Assembly: GCA_029204225.1 (NCBI GenBank)
Contig: CM055109.1
Span: 24,330,422-24,394,421, forward strand
DNA from: Diphasiastrum complanatum
Taxonomy: Eukaryota > Streptophyta > Lycopodiopsida > Lycopodiales > Lycopodiaceae
Length of the DNA stretch: 64,000 nt
Direction of reading: 5' to 3'
Part shown: positions 21,456 to 31,739 of the stretch, in pieces
Layout of the letters: each line of letters opens with the position of its first letter
Position numbering within the stretch: position 1 is the first letter of the stretch
Position numbers and translations under genes: made by a program
The notes under the pieces: generated by a model
Database searches by the model: none
Seen by the model: the letters and a program-made list of their open reading frames with translations, nothing else
What the model was told of the DNA's origin: nothing

Positions 21456-24400
21456 ATGTCATCCATGGGTGGATATTTGATGGAATCAAGTGAGAGACTC
21501 ACTTCCACAAATTATTCCATTTGGAAAGTGAGAATGGAATCACTCCTAGTGATCCATGATCTATATGACATAGTTCAAGGAGTAGAGGAAGAGCCTCAAA
21601 CTCCCCAAGAACAAGCCAAATACAAGAAGAGAGCAAGATTAGCTCTACATTGCATAAAGTTAAATGTATGCAATGACCTCTTGAAAGAGGTGTCTTCTTG
21701 TACCTCATCCAAAGAGGCTTGGGATTCATTAAAGAGCATTTATGAATCCAACAATACTTCAAGAATCCTCATGCTAAGAAATCAAGTTTTCCAAAGCATG
21801 AAAGGAAGTGGAGAGAGTGGACAAGAGTATGTTCTTAGGATCAAATCTCTTAACAAGGAGTTAAGTGCAATAGGAGAGAAGATCCAAGATCAAGAACTAG
21901 TACAAATCATTTTGAATGGTCTAAGTGATGAGTTTACCAACTTAGTCCAATCATTTGCCATTCAAGACTCTCTTCCATCCATTGAAAAGTTGCACAATGT
22001 TCTTGTGGCCGAGGAGAGTAGGCTTCTACACCTCAAGACAAGAATGGATAGCATGTCACTTAATGGAGGAGAGGAGAAAGCTAACTTTACATCTAAAGGC
22101 AAGAAAAAGCAAAATCCATTCAAGAAAAATCAAGGCAAGGAGGCCGAGATGAAGAATGGAGGATCTACCTCCAAAGGCAAAGTGAAGAACAAGGCAAAAC
22201 TAAAGTGTTTCTTTTGTGGAAAGAAAGGACACTTTGCCTCAGAATGCTACTTGAAGAAGAATCAACAAGCCAAAGGAGATCAAGGGAACATTGCTCAAGA
22301 GGAAGAATATGAGGATGGATTCAACACATCCTTAATGGTTGCATCTACACCAACTTCAAGTCAAGACACATGGTGGATAGATAGTGGGGCTAGTTCCCAC
22401 ATGTCCTTTAACAAGCATTATTTTTCTACTCTTCTATCTTGTAATGACTCTAAGAAGTCAATATACACTGCTAGTGATCAAGCATGCAAGATAGATGGCA
22501 TAGGATCTATACCTCTTTGTTTAGGCACATCTAAAAGGATAGATCTAGATAATGTTTTGTATGTTCCTACCATTTCAAGAAACTTGCTTAGTGTAGGACA
22601 ATTAATGGACAATGGACTAGATGTACATTTCAAGAATGGAGTTTGTTCCATCTTGAAAAATGATAAGTGCATAGCTAGTGGCATTAAGCAAGGTAGACTT
22701 TTCAAGTTGGATGCTAATGTTGCAAGTGAAAGTGTGAACTTGGCTAGGGAGGAGCTAACTCAAGTGGAGCTTTGGCATAAGAGATTAGGCCATCCTAATC
22801 TTCAATCTATGGAGTCAATGGCAAGCAAGGAACTAGCTCTCGGCCTACCAAGAGCTTTCAAGAAGTGTGGAAAAATGTGTGAGGCATGTGGCCTTGCAAA
22901 GTCACACAAATCTTCTTACAAGAAATCTTCATCAAGATCTCTCTCTCCCTTGGATCTCATACATTCTGATGTACATAGTTTTTCACATGCAAGTAATGGA
23001 GGTGCCTTGATGTATGTAACTTTTATAGATGATTGTACTAGATTCACATGGATTGAGTTACTATCAAAGAAAAATCTTGTTTATGAAGCTTTCATTAAGT
23101 TCAAGTCTCTAGTAGAGAAACAACTTAGTACTTCTATCAAAGCACTAAGATGTGATAATGGAGGAGAGTACACCTCCAATAAAATGAAAGACTTTTGTGA
23201 GATCAATGGTATTAAGTTACAATACACTTGTTCCTACACCCCTCAACAAAATGGGGTGGCCGAGAGGAAAAATAGGAGTCTATGTGAGTGTGCAAAGTCC
23301 TTGAGGCTTGATGCATCACTTCCCATCTCATTTTGGGGAGAAGCCATAACATGTGCTAATTATTTGTGTAATAGACTTCCTAGTAGTGCTATAGATGGGA
23401 TCTCACCTTATCAAGCCTTGTTTGATAAGAAACCCAATGTAAAATATTTTAAGATCTTTGGATGTACTTGTTATGTACACATTCCTTTGGAGACTAGAAG
23501 GAAAGAAGATGCTACCTCCTTCAAAGGAATCTTTGTTGGCTATGGAGAAAATAGCAAGGGATATAGGATATATGATCCTACATCCAAGAAAGTAAAGGTA
23601 AGCAAGGATGTACTTTTTGATGAGTCACAATTTGCTAAGAGCTTGTCAAATGGATCTAACCCATTGTGCATTGAAGATCTTGACAAATCCGAGGAGGATC
23701 TTGACAAACCCGAGGAGGATCATGACAAACCCGAGGATGGAGATTTGGATCCAAGTCAAAAGGGGCCAAGAAGATCATCAAGGAGCAAGGCCGAGCCCTC
23801 AAGGCTTACCTATGTGGACAAGGGAAAGCAAAAGGAAGGCTCTACATCTTCTACCTCTTACTCTTTTTTAGCTACATTGATTGAAGAACCATCATCTTTT
23901 GAAGAAGCATGTAAATCTAAAGTTTGGAGAGATGCAATGCAAGTAGAGTATGATGCATTAGAAGAAAATCATACTTGGAATCTTGTAAATCTTCCAAGAG
24001 GAAAGAAACCACTTGCATGTAAGTGGATTTATAGAATTAAGTACAATCAAGATGGATCTATTAGTAAATACAAAGCTAGGCTTGTTGCTAAGGGATTTCT
24101 TCAAATAAAAGGATTGGATTATGAAGAAACATTTGCACCTGTAGCTAAGCTTGTAACTATTAGATTAATCATTTGCATTGCTACTTTGTTCAAATGGGAT
24201 CTCTACCAAATGGATGTGACAAATGCCTTCTTGAATGGCTTCTTAGAAGAGGAAATCTACATGATGCAACCCGAGGGCTTCATCAAGATTGGTGAGGAGC
24301 AAAAGGTGTGCTACTTAAGGAAGAGCCTATATGGCTTGAAGCAAGCACCTAGAGCTTGGTACTCTAGGTTGCATGATTTTCTCTATTCCCTTGGCTTTGT

Positions 24401-25436
24401 ACTAAGTGCTTATGAACCTTCTTTATATTTCAAATGTAATGAAGGAAAGATCATCATTTTGGTTCTTTATGTTGATGACATCATTATGACAGGAAATGAT
24501 GATGATGGCATAGGCAAAGTAAAAGTTGACTTATCTAGTGAGTTCAAGATGGTAGATCTAGGCTTCCTAAAGTTTATACTTGGGATAGAAGTGTCTAGAA
24601 GTAGCAATTGTACTTTCATAAGTCAATCTAAGTATGCTACTTCCATTCTTGAAAGATTTGGTATGAAAGATTGTAAGGGGATTGACACCCCTATGGAGCA
24701 TGTTGTGAAAGCAACTAATGAAGGTGATGAAGCATCCTTTGAGGACATCACTCTCTTTAGGAAGCTTATAGGCTCTCTAATCTATTTAACCATCACTAGA
24801 CCTGACTTAAGTTTTTGTGTAAGCAAGTTGAGTCAAAGTATGCAAGCTCCTTTAATTCATCATTGGAAAAGTGCCAAGAGAGTACTTAGATATGTTTCTA
24901 GTACTAGATTTTTTGGTATACTTTATGAAGGATCTAACTTGCACTTGAGAGCCTACTCGGATTCAGATTTTGCAGGTGACAAGATGGATAGGAAGTCCAT
25001 TAGTGCATTTGCAACATTTCTTTGTGGAGGAGTGATATCTTGGCTTTCCAAAAAGCAAGATACAATCTCACTATCTTCTTGTGAAGCCGAGTACAAGGCA
25101 TTGACTTCAACAACCAAAGAGCTCTTATGGCTAAGAAGACTCTTGATGGAACTACATGTGCTAGAGGCCGAGGAGATCCCTTACATATTTTGTGACAATC
25201 AAGCTTCTCAACAAATTGCTTCAAATCCTATCTTCCATGCTAGAACAAAGCATATTGAGATAGCTCACCACTTTGTGAGGGAGAAGGTACAATCCAAGGA
25301 AGTGCAACTACATCATGTACCATCATCCGAATGCATAGCTGATATCTTAACCAAACCATTGTCCAAAGATCCATTTTTTAAGTTAAGATATGCTCTTGGA
25401 ATTGTAGATAGATGTACACTAGATTTGCCAAGTTAG
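21456..25436 (+). CDS. copia Gag-Pol polyprotein, 1326 aa, intact
   Basis: Single frame encoding everything the element needs for reverse transcription and integration. In order: Gag (about 1-245) with NYSIWKVRMESLL and UBN2-type helices; CCHC knuckle CFFCGKKGHFASEC (251-264); aspartic protease WWIDSGASSHM, catalytic Asp 309; pre-integrase LWHKRLGHPN with His 441 and 447 and C-x2-C-type cysteines near 470; integrase with Asp 505, Asp 567 (RCDNGGEY) and Glu 603 (NGVAERKN), a D-61-D-35-E spacing; integrase C-terminus with KIFGCTCYVHIP; an acidic linker with three 7-residue repeats (741-761); RT with WIYRIKYNQDGS, ETFAPV and YVDD (1005-1008); RNase H with YSDSDFAGD (about 1167), SSCEAEY (about 1208) and CDNQ (1246); and a C-terminal ADILTKPL. 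The start ATG is the first in frame. No stop or frameshift breaks it. Length is typical of copia polyproteins. Confidence 0.97.
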   Translation: MSSMGGYLMESSERLTSTNYSIWKVRMESLLVIHDLYDIVQGVEEEPQTPQEQAKYKKRARLALHCIKLNVCNDLLKEVSSCTSSKEAWDSLKSIYESNNTSRILMLRNQVFQSMKGSGESGQEYVLRIKSLNKELSAIGEKIQDQELVQIILNGLSDEFTNLVQSFAIQDSLPSIEKLHNVLVAEESRLLHLKTRMDSMSLNGGEEKANFTSKGKKKQNPFKKNQGKEAEMKNGGSTSKGKVKNKAKLKCFFCGKKGHFASECYLKKNQQAKGDQGNIAQEEEYEDGFNTSLMVASTPTSSQDTWWIDSGASSHMSFNKHYFSTLLSCNDSKKSIYTASDQACKIDGIGSIPLCLGTSKRIDLDNVLYVPTISRNLLSVGQLMDNGLDVHFKNGVCSILKNDKCIASGIKQGRLFKLDANVASESVNLAREELTQVELWHKRLGHPNLQSMESMASKELALGLPRAFKKCGKMCEACGLAKSHKSSYKKSSSRSLSPLDLIHSDVHSFSHASNGGALMYVTFIDDCTRFTWIELLSKKNLVYEAFIKFKSLVEKQLSTSIKALRCDNGGEYTSNKMKDFCEINGIKLQYTCSYTPQQNGVAERKNRSLCECAKSLRLDASLPISFWGEAITCANYLCNRLPSSAIDGISPYQALFDKKPNVKYFKIFGCTCYVHIPLETRRKEDATSFKGIFVGYGENSKGYRIYDPTSKKVKVSKDVLFDESQFAKSLSNGSNPLCIEDLDKSEEDLDKPEEDHDKPEDGDLDPSQKGPRRSSRSKAEPSRLTYVDKGKQKEGSTSSTSYSFLATLIEEPSSFEEACKSKVWRDAMQVEYDALEENHTWNLVNLPRGKKPLACKWIYRIKYNQDGSISKYKARLVAKGFLQIKGLDYEETFAPVAKLVTIRLIICIATLFKWDLYQMDVTNAFLNGFLEEEIYMMQPEGFIKIGEEQKVCYLRKSLYGLKQAPRAWYSRLHDFLYSLGFVLSAYEPSLYFKCNEGKIIILVLYVDDIIMTGNDDDGIGKVKVDLSSEFKMVDLGFLKFILGIEVSRSSNCTFISQSKYATSILERFGMKDCKGIDTPMEHVVKATNEGDEASFEDITLFRKLIGSLIYLTITRPDLSFCVSKLSQSMQAPLIHHWKSAKRVLRYVSSTRFFGILYEGSNLHLRAYSDSDFAGDKMDRKSISAFATFLCGGVISWLSKKQDTISLSSCEAEYKALTSTTKELLWLRRLLMELHVLEAEEIPYIFCDNQASQQIASNPIFHARTKHIEIAHHFVREKVQSKEVQLHHVPSSECIADILTKPLSKDPFFKLRYALGIVDRCTLDLPS
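23676..23738 (+). repeat. in-frame 21-bp repeat, three units
   Basis: Three tandem 21-bp units encode DLDKSEE, DLDKPEE and DHDKPED in the linker between integrase and RT. Unit length keeps the frame, so slippage only changes linker length. Confidence 0.9.
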
Positions 25437-25449
25437 AAGTGAGGAGGAG
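25437..25449 (+). promoter_or_regulatory. polypurine tract
   Basis: AAGTGAGGAGGAG lies immediately before the right LTR and one base after the Gag-Pol stop, the expected plus-strand priming site. Confidence 0.9.
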
Positions 25450-26311
25450 TGTTGAAAATTGTCACTTCTCACTTGACATTGGTTCATGTAAATATTGATC
25501 AAACATTAGAATATGTTGATGATATGATTTCACACGTGTGGAGCATGTTCCCATGTGTGAAAGGATGTACTTTTCATGTTTGTATATATCCAAATTGATT
25601 TTGTATCATTCTAGTTAGTGTGAACATGAAATGACTAGTTTTTAGTCAAGTTGACTAGTCACCTACAAATTAGCTTTTCCTTGCATGTGCATGAGTAAAT
25701 GCTCCCACATGGCAAGTGGATGTTCACATGTGTGTATAGAGTACTAGAAGATAAGAGTTGACCATTTTCCTTAGATCCTATTTTGTAGGGAATATTCCTA
25801 TATTCTAGGAGACTAGCTTTTTGGATTTTAGTCATATTCTAGAAGGTCAACTATTGGATAAGGATCAAGGATGGATCAAATGGATAGATATGAGTGATGT
25901 GGCACTCTTCACACGTGTGAAGGCCTGCTGGACTGTACCAGACTCATGGATGTACTTGATCCATAAAAGGATCATCATTTTGCTAAGAAAATTGATGAGA
26001 CTTTTGCACTCTACACTTTTGTGAGATTTCTAGTCATTTGTCTTGTGATTTTTATGCATGATTGCTATCTAGTATCATTGTACTTGTTGTTTCAGGTGCA
26101 GTCCGTACAGTGGACAATACTCCACACGTGTGAAGCCGCTCTCACTAAAAAATGATGTGTTGATCCATTGCTCTTGCTTAAATCCAAGTGTAGTGAATCT
26201 AGATCAAGATCTAATGTGTAGAACTTGATAGATTCATTGATTAAGCAACCAATAACTCTCTATGATTGTAAAGTACAATCATTATTGTCCTAAAAACTGT
26301 AAAATTTATCA
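25450..26311 (+). repeat. 3-prime LTR (862 bp)
   Basis: Same length as the left LTR and identical by eye except A at 26117. It is followed directly by the AGATT duplication. Confidence 0.96.
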
Positions 26312-26316
26312 AGATT
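26312..26316. repeat. target-site duplication AGATT (right)
   Basis: Second copy of the 5-bp duplication made by integration. Confidence 0.95.
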
Positions 26317-26920
26317 GTCGTACTACATGCTTTTGGCCAAAAATCTTTTGATAGTTTTATCTCAGCTAGCATAGATCTAACAATTTCCACAATCGTACAA
26401 TTATTGTGCTCAGCTACACCATTGGGAGCGGGAGTATGATCTTGCATAAATTGTCTTTTGTTCCCACATTGATCACAAAGATCATTAGAGTTGTTAGACT
26501 TATACTCACCTCCACTATCTATTCTTATAACTTTGATTTTCCTACCTGTCTAATTTTCGACCAATGCTTTGAAGATCTTGAAATTGTCAAATGCATCTGA
26601 TTTCTTTGTCAAGAAGTAAATCCATGTCTTACATGACACATCATCAATTAAGGCCATGAAATAGAAGGCTTTACCTAAGGACATAGTCCTCGTAGGCCTG
26701 CATAAATCTGTGTGGATCAAATCTAGGATGTTCTTTGCCCTAGCAACACCACCTTTATTGAACTTCTCTCCATGTTGCTTCCCATACACATGTGATTTGT
26801 ACATCGACTTCAAGTGCTCTTCTATCATAGGCAATCCTCTCACCATTTTCAATTTCCTCATCAAGCTGAGGCTTCCTAAGTTCAAGTGACCAAGCCTCTT
26901 ATGCCACACGAGACAAGCCC
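26317..26920 (-). pseudogene. copia pre-integrase and integrase core (element alpha)
   Basis: The minus strand reads MWHKRLGHLNLGSLSLM, HVYGKQHGEKFNKG, DLIHTDLCRPTRTMSLG, FMALIDDVSCKTWIYFLT, then PAPNGVAEHNNCTIVE-like text and FWPKACSTTILIN. The HHCC and integrase motifs are recognisable, but frame breaks separate 26550-26909 from 26241-26447, and GPTRT is changed to RPTRT. The region is cut at 26316 by the young copia and resumes at 19991. Confidence 0.85.
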
Positions 26921-26943
26921 ATGTTGCCCCTTGATTGTAGCAT

Positions 26944-27399
26944 TTAACCTGTACAATTTTGTGTTATACCATCCGCAATGACTTTGAACTTTTGGTTCAC
27001 ATCCTTCACAAAGCAACGATCATGGGCAAATTCTACTTTCAACTTTTGATCAGTAATGACACCAACAGAAAGTAGATTTTTCTTCAAACTTAGTACGTAA
27101 AGTACCTCTCTGATCATCCTGCTTTTGCCATCAGGTAGTTGGATTGAAACAATGCCTATCCTCTTGATCTTGCACACATCACCATTTGCTTGTGAGACAA
27201 ACACTTTCAAGCTACTGAACCAATCTTTGCTACCTGTCATGTGTCTTGTGGCTCCTGAGTCAATAAACCACGCCTGATCATCTTGATTAGATGACAATGC
27301 CGATATGAAAATGCTAGAGTCTTCAATTTCATCCTCATTGACAAGGTTATGTGCTTGCTTTGGTTTCCCCTTGTCTGATTCTGCCAGAATTTCCGACAT
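26944..27399 (-). pseudogene. copia aspartic protease region (element alpha)
   Basis: A 151-aa open minus-strand frame. It contains AWFIDSGATRHMTGSKDWF (catalytic D-S-G), SQANGDVCKIKRIGIVSIQL, YVLSLKKNLLSVGVITDQ and a pre-integrase start. It ends by a stop before the LWHKRLGH block. Upstream lies the broken Gag. Confidence 0.85.
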
Positions 27400-28022
27400 T
27401 CACTTTTCCAATTGCCCTTTTAACCTCAATGGAATCACTTACCCTTCTTCTTGGTCTTGCTGAAATATCCCTCACCCTCTTGAGTCTTGGTGAATTGCTG
27501 CTTAGACTTCTTCTTGCCCTTGCCCTTGCCTTGTTTCTGGCGTGTCAAAAGTGCCTGATCATCAGTGTTTTGATGTCCAGATTTCACCATTTCTCACCGT
27601 TGCTCTTCTTGCATCAAGATTCCTATGAGCTCATCAAAGGTTGGCATTATTTTTCTAGATGCTATTTTGCTCACAAAAATTTGATAGGGTTTTGCAATGC
27701 CACACAATGCATTGTTCACTAGCTCCACATCACGTATGCACTCACCAATAGAATGCAGTTCATCCCTCGTTGTCTTGATTCTGGTCATATAAGTCTAAAT
27801 GTGCTCTCCTTGTTCCATGCGGGCACTATTTAGTTTTGACTTCAGAAACATGATTCTTGATGGATTTGGCATCTTGAACTTCTCCTTTAGCACATTCCAT
27901 GTATGTCTAGGTGTAATAGCATCACAAACGTGGGTAATGATGTGATCCTTCACTGACAAGTTAATGAAGGTCAAATCTTTCCTCACCTTCTTATCGAAGA
28001 CTTTGATGTCCGCTTCATTTGG
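27400..28022 (-). pseudogene. copia Gag fragment (element alpha)
   Basis: Minus-strand frames at 27594-27788 (DELIGILMQEEQR end) and up to 28022 (PPNEADIKVFDKKVRKDL, ITHVCDAITPRHTWNVLKEK) are near-identical to element beta at 18272-18720. The first about 40 Gag residues present in beta are missing because gypsy sequence begins at 28023. A stop splits the two halves as in beta, so the break predates the duplication of the family copies. Confidence 0.82.
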
Positions 28023-28320
28023 CGGTAGGAAAACTAAAAAGGGTAATAAGAAGAAGGCCAAAAGGTGTTTGAAAATCAGTCCGGGCTTATCAACTTATTC
28101 AAAGTTTTGAAGCTTTGAAGATGTTAGTGTCTACATCCCTATCTTACACATAGTGGACCTTAGTGGATCTTTCCTGGTGGAAACAGATGCTAGTGACTAT
28201 GGGTGGGTGTAGTCCTTTACCAGTATAGTAGACCTATGGCTTTTGAAAGCAAGAAGTTGGACCCAACTCAAAGTAGATATTCTACTTATGAGAAAGACAC
28301 ATGAAGATGATAAAGCTTTG
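28023..28320 (+). pseudogene. Ty3/gypsy RT-RNase H fragment
   Basis: The plus strand reads GNKKKAKRCLKISP, then across frame breaks EALKMLVSTSPILHI, LSGSFLVETDASDYG, YSRPMAFESKKLDPTQ and RYSTYEKD, the RNase H entry of gypsy pol. The first 55 bp match the complement of 38738-38800, so it belongs to the same gypsy family as 38680-40870 but in the opposite orientation. Confidence 0.75.
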
Positions 28321-28840
28321 TCATCAGTATAGTAGTGTAGTAACAAACAACACAGTGACAATAACAAATCTGGAGATGGTGCTAATGACTCTGCTGGAGA
28401 TAGAGATGGCACTAAACACTTGTTTTTGACCATGGACATAGAGATGACGTAGGCTTTGTTTCAGAAATGACACTCCTAATTCAAATTTTTTAGTGTTCCC
28501 AACTATTGGAAGAGAATATTTCAGCATTTTGAAAATTATATTTCAACTATGGTTAAGCACCAGTGAAGTTTGATGTGACTAAACTAAGGTGCATTCATTT
28601 ACATGGAAATTAGTGTGGGCAGATGCATAAAGAAGTTAGGAAATAATATTATAATCACTTTATAGTTATTTTTCTCTCTCCTACATGGCATTTCTTATAG
28701 GGCCCTCTTTGGGCTCATATTTTCTCTAATGTATCAAAAGCATGAACTGATCTTCAAGAATCTCAATAATCGCAATAATCGCTCCAAAGATGTCTTCAAT
28801 TGCTCCAACCTACACAAAACAAAGTGAGGAAGAAGGTGCT
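28321..28840. other. no recognisable gene
   Basis: Only short frames and no motif. Text around 28340-28440 is repetitive (ACAGTGAC, TGGAGATGG/TGGAGATAGAGATGG). Confidence 0.5.
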
Positions 28841-28849
28841 GGATCACGC

Positions 28850-29240
28850 GAATCTGGAAAAATGAAACAAACAACGAATTCCGACTTCCCAAAAACACGT
28901 CGGAATCCGACGTCCGTGTTGGTTCAAGGCCAAACCGCAGATGCCAGACGCCGCCAGCAGGCTTTTGGATTGCTGATGTGGATGTCAGAATCGACGAACA
29001 AGGAATTCCGATGTCCACATCGGATGACATGTAATTTTTTTTTTTTAAAATGCCACGCCATATCCACATCGAGTTGTCAAATTTTGACATGTCGAAATCC
29101 GACGTCCACTTCAAAAATTGGTTGCCGCCACAATTTCCTAATCACTGGACTCCCATTTTGGGATTTTTTGCCTGGACGTCGGATTTTGACGTGTCGGATT
29201 GCGACGGACTATAAAATTTATGAAAACACGTTAGACGCCC
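28850..29240. repeat. CpG-rich block with repeated GACGTCGGATT-like motifs
   Basis: Variants such as GTCGGAATCCGACGTCC, CATCGGATGACATG, TCGAAATCCGACGTCC and GACGTCGGATTTTGACG occur several times in both orientations, giving potential hairpins. CpG is far more frequent than in the flanks. Frames across it are not protein-like. It may be a short non-autonomous element or a relict of a GC-rich gene. Confidence 0.5.
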
Positions 29241-30087
29241 ATGTCGAAATCCATGTGATATGTTATTGTGTATAAGAAATGTCAGGTCCTAGCGGAGGGT
29301 TTGGATGGATCATCTTCCCCAGCAGTAGTTATGGATTTGTGATGCATGGAATATCTCTCCTATGATGATCTTTTCTTACTTTCTCAAGACAATACAAAAT
29401 ACACGTCACTCTCTAGAAAAGGATTAGAACATGAACATCTCGAGAGTGATGATAATCTATAATGGGCAAAATAAGAGGCTTTGAGAATCTCATGACTTCA
29501 CTCAGACGTGTGATTCCTAGGATAGATATAATCCTTTGTCAATGTATCAATTTTGGACCAATCAGTATCTTGATGTTCAAATATGATGTATTGACATAGG
29601 GAATACCCGATCGTATGAGAAGATTTCACCAAGACATCTTTTAGACTTGAGTATTCTAAGTCATTTGCCTAGTAGTTTCCGCAATTCTCAACAAGAGTTG
29701 TAGCTCTTCATATGTATTGCAATTTTAAATCAATATTCGAATGAATCAAATCCAATATACTTACAAGGGATTGTGTTGGCTCCCAATCACTTATGCTTGA
29801 TGGATATAAATGATAAAAACGCAAGCAATGTGATCAACATACAATTACATGTAATGTTTGTCTTTCCACTCTCTAATGATTTAGTACACCCATGTCTCTA
29901 TGACAAACGGTAAATCCTTTTATTGAAAAAGAAAAATTCGTTGCAAGCGCGGTGTACAACCCCCAAACATCTTGGTTTTCAGATGTATGATAGTGAGTGA
30001 CTAGGAACCGTATATTCCAACAAGGTATCCTAGCCATTGTGGTCCTAAGTAGATATGCCATTAACATTGAGATTTTAGCTCTAAATG
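29241..30087. other. no recognisable gene
   Basis: AT-rich, no frame of note and no repeat family I can name. Confidence 0.5.
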
Positions 30088-30095
30088 GTATATTC

Positions 30096-30653
30096 CAGTG
30101 TTGGGCGTATATTAATATTTTTAATACCAACCGGTCCTGGTATTATACTTTTAAAAAAAATTTGATATCAGTCGGGTATCAGTTTCAACATGTTTTGTAA
30201 ATTGGTGGCTAGTATCAACCGACTTAGGTATTGTAAGACTGATACCAGCTAAGTATAAACCCAGGTATGAGTATATTATTTTGTTTACTAAAATTAGCCA
30301 TTTTATAAAAGGTAGCATGCATTTAATGAAAATCATAATCATTTTAAATGTAATATACATATAATTTTTAAGGCCAATGCTTTGTTGGTGCCCACCAATG
30401 AGTTTAAGACACCACGATAAATATCTGTCACATAAGTAAATTTTGAAAACTAACTAAAAATGGATACTATATTGATACAATATTAAATTCGAATGTTTTG
30501 CCCCTAATCCGAATATCGATATGTGCATTGATGGGCAAAAACTAGCCCGGGTTGGGTATCGACCATAGTATTAGAATATTATATACCGGGCGGGTATGTT
30601 CTACGATACCATTGTTGATACCACCCGGGCACCTATCTACCCACCCAACACTA
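30096..30653. mobile_element. hAT-type non-autonomous element (MITE, 558 bp)
   Basis: The left end is CAGTGTTGGGCG and the right end, reverse-complemented, is TAGTGTTGGGTGGG, the CAGTGTT-type terminus of hAT elements. It is flanked by GTATATTC (30088-30095) and GTATATTT (30654-30661), an 8-bp target duplication with one mismatch, as hAT transposases make. The interior is rich in GGTATCAG/GATACC(A/C) text with a subterminal CCCGGGC and has no coding capacity. Confidence 0.85.
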
Positions 30654-30661
30654 GTATATTT

Positions 30662-31739
30662 CAGCAATATTGAGTATAGACCTACTACTATATTCCAAGG
30701 AGATAGGGTTTAATTACCATTTAGTGTAATACCCTATTACATGCATATTTCTCTTGAATTACTATATTGTGATGCAAAATCCCAATTAACCTACTCAATT
30801 GATGAAGATAACTATCGAATATGAAGAAATATCTTATGGACCTAACAATGACAAGTTATTCAAAGATATATTGAAGATAAAGAGGCCTAAATAAATTTGA
30901 CTGAAGAACGGACTATATCCAGAAGGCCAGATATGAAACGACATGAACCTTAATAAGAAGGCAAGCACCAAGGAAATTGTACCCTTGTAATTTTTGTATT
31001 GGATGTAATAGTTAATTAAATTAAATAAGAAGCGACATATCGGTTACTAGAGAGCTACGTACTTTCGCGCTCATTCCCTATATGTACACCACTTGCACTT
31101 CAATACAACCACCGAGGTTTTCAGGAGATCACAGAGAGAGTTTGAGTCTTCAAGTTTTCTCTTCTCTCTGTTTTCATAAGCCTTCTATTTGCTGAGTACT
31201 TCTGTTTTTGACAGTTGGTAAGCCTCATCTTGTCGGATGTGCTTGTGATTGTAACTTGGTTAGACACTGCCTTAGTCTTGATAATGTCGTATAGAGCAAC
31301 CATAAATTCTTTGCTAAGATTCTTTTAAAACTCACTAGTTAGCTAATTGCATGTGTGATTGGATAATCAATTGCTTGGAACTTAATTGTGATGTTAACAT
31401 TCGGAATCACTGTTACATTACACTGACATATATCTAGACTTGCACATCCTAAAGCTTGCTCTGTGTTGTTGTGAATCAATACTCTGAAACTTGCATATAG
31501 ATACTTGTGAGATTTAACTCAGTGTCAGTCGTCCTTTGAATGAGTGCTTTTTGTTATTGAGGATAGATTGTCAGACTACATTTGGATTGTATTGAGACAT
31601 TTGCACGTTTCTCTGCCTTGGTTTCTGAAACTTGCTTGCTTGACAAACCTTATTAGGTGCACAAATTGATAGATTGGTCTAGCCAATAAGTCGGATACAC
31701 TAATCAGAAATGCAACATGTTTGATATGAGATTAGTCGG
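30662..31739. other. no recognisable gene
   Basis: Unassigned AT-rich sequence. Nothing supportable. Confidence 0.5.

Larger units (their letters stand above)
19997..26311 (+). mobile_element. complete Ty1/copia retrotransposon, 6315 bp
   Basis: Two 862-bp LTRs (19997-20858 and 25450-26311) begin TGTTGAAAATTG and end AAATTTATCA. By eye they differ at one base (G at 20664, A at 26117). A 5-bp target duplication AGATT flanks the element. PBS, a 585-bp leader, one 1326-codon Gag-Pol frame and a polypurine tract are all in place. Domain order protease-integrase-RT-RNase H defines copia. It lies antisense inside an older copia (element alpha). All parts needed in cis and the whole coding frame are uninterrupted, so it looks autonomous and young; transcription is not shown by sequence. 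Confidence 0.97.
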
